A stretch of DNA of 64,000 nt from NCBI RefSeq assembly GCF_048771995.1, contig NC_133036.1, positions 16,895,001-16,959,000 on the forward strand, written 5' to 3'. The notes below the pieces were generated by a model. That model worked only from the letters and a program-made list of their open reading frames with translations, made no database searches and was not told the origin of the DNA. Position numbers and translations under genes: made by a program. Shown here in pieces: positions 62,845-64,000 of the stretch. The DNA comes from Taeniopygia guttata (Eukaryota > Chordata > Aves > Passeriformes > Estrildidae). Every line of letters begins with the position of its first letter. Positions within the stretch are counted from its first letter, which is position 1.

Positions 62845-63275
62845 TTGTGAGAGGGATGGAGCAGCTCTGCTGGGAGGAAAGGCTGGCACAGCTGGCATCG
62901 CTCACCTGCACAGGAGGAGCTTTGGGCTGAGCTCAGGGTGGCCTTGCAGGGCCTGGAGGAGCTGCAGGAAAGATGGAGAGAGACAATTGCCAAGGGCTGG
63001 AGGGACAGGGCACAGGGAATGGCTCCCAGTGGCAGAAGGCAGGGCTGGATGGGATGTTGGGAATGAGGAATTGTTCCCTGGCAGGGTGGGCAGGCCCTGG
63101 CCCAGGTGCCCAGAGCAGCTGTGGCTGCCCCTGGATCCCTGGCAGTGCCCAAGGTCAGGTTGGACACTGGGGCTGGAGCAGCCTGGGGCAGTGGGAGGTG
63201 TCCCTGCCATGGCAGGGGTGGCTCTGGGTGGGCTTTAAGGTCCCTTCCAACCAAGCCCACTCTGGGATTCTATGG
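62845..63275 (+). mobile_element. CR1 LINE 3' end, young GC-rich type
   Basis: A 430-bp plus-strand CR1 3' end that matches 19138-19567 almost base for base, from GATGGAGCAGCTCTGCTGGG to the tail TCTGGGATTCTATGG. It is non-coding. Overlapping frames up to 193 codons on the minus strand reflect repeat composition. Confidence 0.9.
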
Positions 63276-64000
63276 AAAGAGTGAGAAGAATTCCTACAAG
63301 TGGCACTGGAGCATTAAGGCCTTTCATTTCTGTGACCGAAAACATAAGGCTCTGTTGTGCTGCCAAGCAGGGATGAGTGAGGCACAGATAATCACTCTGC
63401 CCACTGTGGGGAGGCTTTGCATCCTTTTGCTGCCTTTGGTGGGAAAGAACCTTCTCTGAGTCCTTGAAAAAAGGGACAAGGAAGCAAAAGTTGTAGTGTA
63501 GCCAATACCTAGAGAGGTAAGAACAAACCTAAAAAGTTTAAGAAACAAGAACAATGTGCAGAAGAAAAAAACCTGTAAAATTAACAGATATTCCACACCT
63601 GTGGAGACAAAAAAAAAAAGGTAAGAAATGGCACTGGCTGGCATTCTCTAGGCAGTCATTAAATAAAGGCCTCTAATCAATTATTTGAGGTTTCTTGTAT
63701 TGTAATGAGGACTTGCTTATATTAAATCAGCATCTGAGATAGAAATTAGGTATTTAATGTATAAAATATAGTGAATACTGAAAATTCTACCAAAAACACC
63801 CTTTTGGGTAAAAATCATCAGTTTTTTTTTTTCTTTTGTATCTCTGGAGTAACTAATTTAAAGAAAGCAGTACCCAAGGGTTTTATTTTACCTTAAAAAC
63901 AGTTGTTTAGTAACTCACAAAATCTATCACAATGAAATAGTGAGTTCAAAGGATTGAGATGCTGCATATCATCACTGCAAATAAAATAATGAAAAAACTT
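63276..64000. other. Unique AT-rich non-coding DNA
   Basis: No gene seen. A 106-codon minus-strand frame at 63324-63644 is Phe-rich where it crosses A runs (about 63566-63572 and 63609-63619) and has no known domain. Confidence 0.5.

Noticed and set aside
1-64000. Bacterial-type systems, CRISPR arrays, rRNA or tRNA genes
   Set aside because: Nothing of the sort was seen. The repeats, CpG island and codon structure are those of a vertebrate nuclear genome.

Overview
This window looks like nuclear DNA from a bird, most likely a songbird (passerine). The main evidence is many copies of the avian LINE CR1, including the GC-rich 3' end type common in songbirds (3' tail of the ATTCTATG type), plus solo LTRs of endogenous retroviruses. 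The background is AT-rich and mostly unique non-coding DNA, with one strong CpG island pair. There are no bacterial-type operons, CRISPR arrays, tRNA or rRNA genes that I can see, and no intact protein-coding gene that I can support. Most open reading frames are chance frames or lie inside repeats. Family names rest on recognition, not on a database search.

Layout. 1-12000: unique intergenic or intronic DNA with CR1 copies at 1285 and 9802. 12032-17090: two 680-bp solo LTRs of one family in opposite orientation; the third copy is at 28576-29255. 19138-30549: scattered CR1 copies, including one that lost its reverse-transcriptase region (26447-27225) and what looks like a nested CR1-in-CR1 insertion (29320-30030). 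32034-33822, minus strand: an intronless, broken copy of PPIL4 (cyclophilin-type isomerase with an RRM), split by a 417-bp solo LTR with a short target-site duplication. 34861-35170: another solo LTR with a perfect 6-bp duplication. 35705-35830: a 17-bp minisatellite. 36976-39087: two further CR1 remnants. 39088-52500: long unique stretch.

The region most likely to be functional is 52540-55770. It holds two CpG-rich blocks with GC boxes, two GC-rich minisatellites, and a possible untranslated first exon with three chained short upstream ORFs and a GTGAGT splice donor at 54059. I read it as a promoter region of a gene running to the right on the plus strand, but no coding exon of that gene is recognisable here. 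55800-64000 is again mostly unique, with a long imperfect hairpin at 62251-62362 and a CR1 copy at 62845-63275.

I found no clearly new biological system. The best leads are the PPIL4 retrocopy with its LTR insertion, the unexplained 112-nt hairpin, and the CpG island with its short-ORF chain and G-quadruplex-prone repeat.
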